Positions 14,012 to 14,599 of a stretch of 14,599 nucleotides of DNA are shown piece after piece. Positions within the stretch are counted from its first letter, which is position 1. Each line of letters starts with the position of its first letter. Position numbers and translations under genes: made by a program. The notes under the pieces were generated by a model. The model worked only from the letters and a program-made list of their open reading frames with translations, was not told where the DNA came from and made no database searches. Where the stretch lies: assembly GCA_017936985.1 (NCBI GenBank), contig JAGBEM010000255.1, positions 1 to 14,599 on the forward strand. Reading direction: 5' to 3'. Source of the DNA: Oscillospiraceae bacterium (GTDB taxonomy: Bacteria; Bacillota_A; Clostridia; Oscillospirales; Oscillospiraceae).

Positions 14012-14024
14012 TGTCAACTCGTCT

Positions 14025-14099
<75 letters not shown>

Positions 14100-14117
14100 G
14101 TATTCATGACGAGTATT

Positions 14118-14146
14118 ATTATATCATGGTGAGGGGTGTTTGTCAA
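14118..14146 (-). promoter_or_regulatory. Consensus promoter of tRNA-Cys
   Basis: Minus strand: TTGACA (14146-14141), 17-base spacer, TATAAT (14123-14118). Both boxes and the spacing are perfect sigma-A consensus, starting transcription roughly 12 bases before the mature tRNA. Confidence 0.93.
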
Positions 14147-14306
14147 TCCTTTTTTGAAAATATTTTCCGGACAGCTCACTTTTATTCCCAGAGGCAAATT
14201 TCGTTAAAAAAGCACTTGCTTTAGACAGGTTCTCATAAGGATGTTTATAAATTTCGGCAGAAAACTTATTTTCTCTGCCGATTTGTGTTATAATGGGACT
14301 AACGAA
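14147..14306. other. Intergenic region with a rightward promoter candidate
   Basis: No gene is seen. CGGCAGA/TCTGCCG (14255-14261, 14274-14280) forms a hairpin. It is followed by TGTTATAAT (-10 TATAAT 14289-14294 with extended TGT), a likely rightward promoter; its -35 (TTATTT 14266-14271) is weak. A second, weaker pair TAGACA (14222-14227) and TATAAA (14246-14251) lies upstream. Transcription from 14289 would start just before the repeat element and read toward the right-edge gene. Confidence 0.45.
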
Positions 14307-14475
14307 AAGCCTCCCTTGTGTAAAGGGAGGTGCCGAGCGAATGCGAGGCGGAGGGATTGTAAATGAAGAAAGATAGCGAAAAACAATCCCTCAGTCGCTA
14401 ACGCGACAGCTCCCTGAAGGTGAATTGCCCGGAGGGCAAGAGAAGCCGGCCTGGGCCGTTACACAAGGGAGCCTT
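14307..14475. repeat. Palindromic repeat element (MITE/REP-like), 169 bp
   Basis: Terminal inverted repeats AAGCCTCCCTTGTGTAA (14307-14323) and its near-complement (14459-14475) match at 16 of 17 bases. Nested inside are CCTCCCTT/AAGGGAGG (local hairpin), GAGGGATTGT (14351-14360) with ACAATCCCTC (14383-14392), GTCGC/GCGAC, and TTGCCC/GGGCAA. There is no open frame of note. From memory, elements with the same outer arms and the GGAGGGATTGT...CAATCCCTC core are scattered in many gut Firmicutes genomes. Probably a non-autonomous element moved by a transposase elsewhere, or a structured RNA repeat. Confidence 0.75.
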
Positions 14476-14514
14476 AGGACGCGCTCAACCTTAGGGGTAT
14501 GGGCTTTGCCCGAA

Positions 14515-14533
14515 GCATTTGTAAAACAAATGC
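14515..14533. repeat. Short perfect hairpin
   Basis: GCATTTGT (14515-14522) and ACAAATGC (14526-14533) pair perfectly around AAA. There is no T tract, so it is not a standard terminator. It follows GGGC-TTT-GCCC and may be part of a second repeat unit adjoining the element at 14307-14475. Confidence 0.55.
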
Positions 14534-14582
14534 GAAACTGGCGATAAACCGGAATGATAAATAAGAGTTTGCAGGTGAGATA

Positions 14583-14599
14583 ATGATTATTTTAATTAC
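14583..14599 (+). CDS. Possible gene start, truncated by the right edge
   Basis: ATG at 14583 preceded by AGGTGAG with about four bases of spacing, a good ribosome-binding site, followed by five codons (MIILI) before the window ends. It would be transcribed from the promoter candidate near 14289, with the repeat element in its leader. Too short to identify; the call rests only on the ribosome-binding site. Confidence 0.4.

Overview
The window looks like chromosome of an anaerobic, gut-type member of the Clostridia, probably Oscillospirales/Ruminococcaceae-like. The evidence is the set of protein families (TSCPD-domain protein, PreP-like M16C peptidase, an AgrC/LytTR two-component pair, a ferredoxin:thioredoxin-reductase-type iron-sulfur protein in a non-photosynthetic context), strong Firmicutes-style ribosome-binding sites and consensus sigma-A promoters. 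It also carries a palindromic repeat of a kind I remember from gut Firmicutes. The lineage is inferred from features, not from a marker gene.

Layout. Positions 1-370 hold a partial, apparently frameshifted minus-strand reading frame. It abuts two sets of short tandem repeats that resemble the arm-type sites of Tn916-family integrases, so this is probably the scarred edge of an integrative element. Positions 370-851 have no convincing intact gene but an exceptional density of hairpins. From 5041 leftwards runs a minus-strand group: TSCPD protein, trigger-factor-like protein, then an M16C metallopeptidase. A divergent promoter pair with overlapping -10 boxes separates it from a plus-strand sensor kinase / LytTR response-regulator pair (5139-7159), which ends at a strong hairpin.

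Convergent to that pair is a compact six-gene minus-strand operon (12727 down to 7220): lipoprotein, two half-size ABC exporters (probable heterodimer), a second trigger-factor-like protein, a thioredoxin with an HCGPC active site, and a very small FTR-catalytic-type protein. Gene gaps are between a 4-base overlap and 23 bases. A consensus-like promoter with a palindrome at its -10 box and an inverted repeat just downstream precedes the lipoprotein. The combination of export, folding and thiol-redox genes suggests a membrane-linked thiol/peptide export or protein-maturation system. I do not recognise it as a described system, and its substrate is unknown.

Positions 13081-13750 carry an unrecognised 186-residue protein preceded by a 14-codon leader peptide and an intrinsic terminator-like hairpin, the classical layout of transcription attenuation. 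Further right are two more terminator hairpins, tRNA-Cys(GCA) with a perfect consensus promoter and an unusual T-loop base, a 169-bp palindromic repeat element, and the possible first codons of a plus-strand gene at the right edge.
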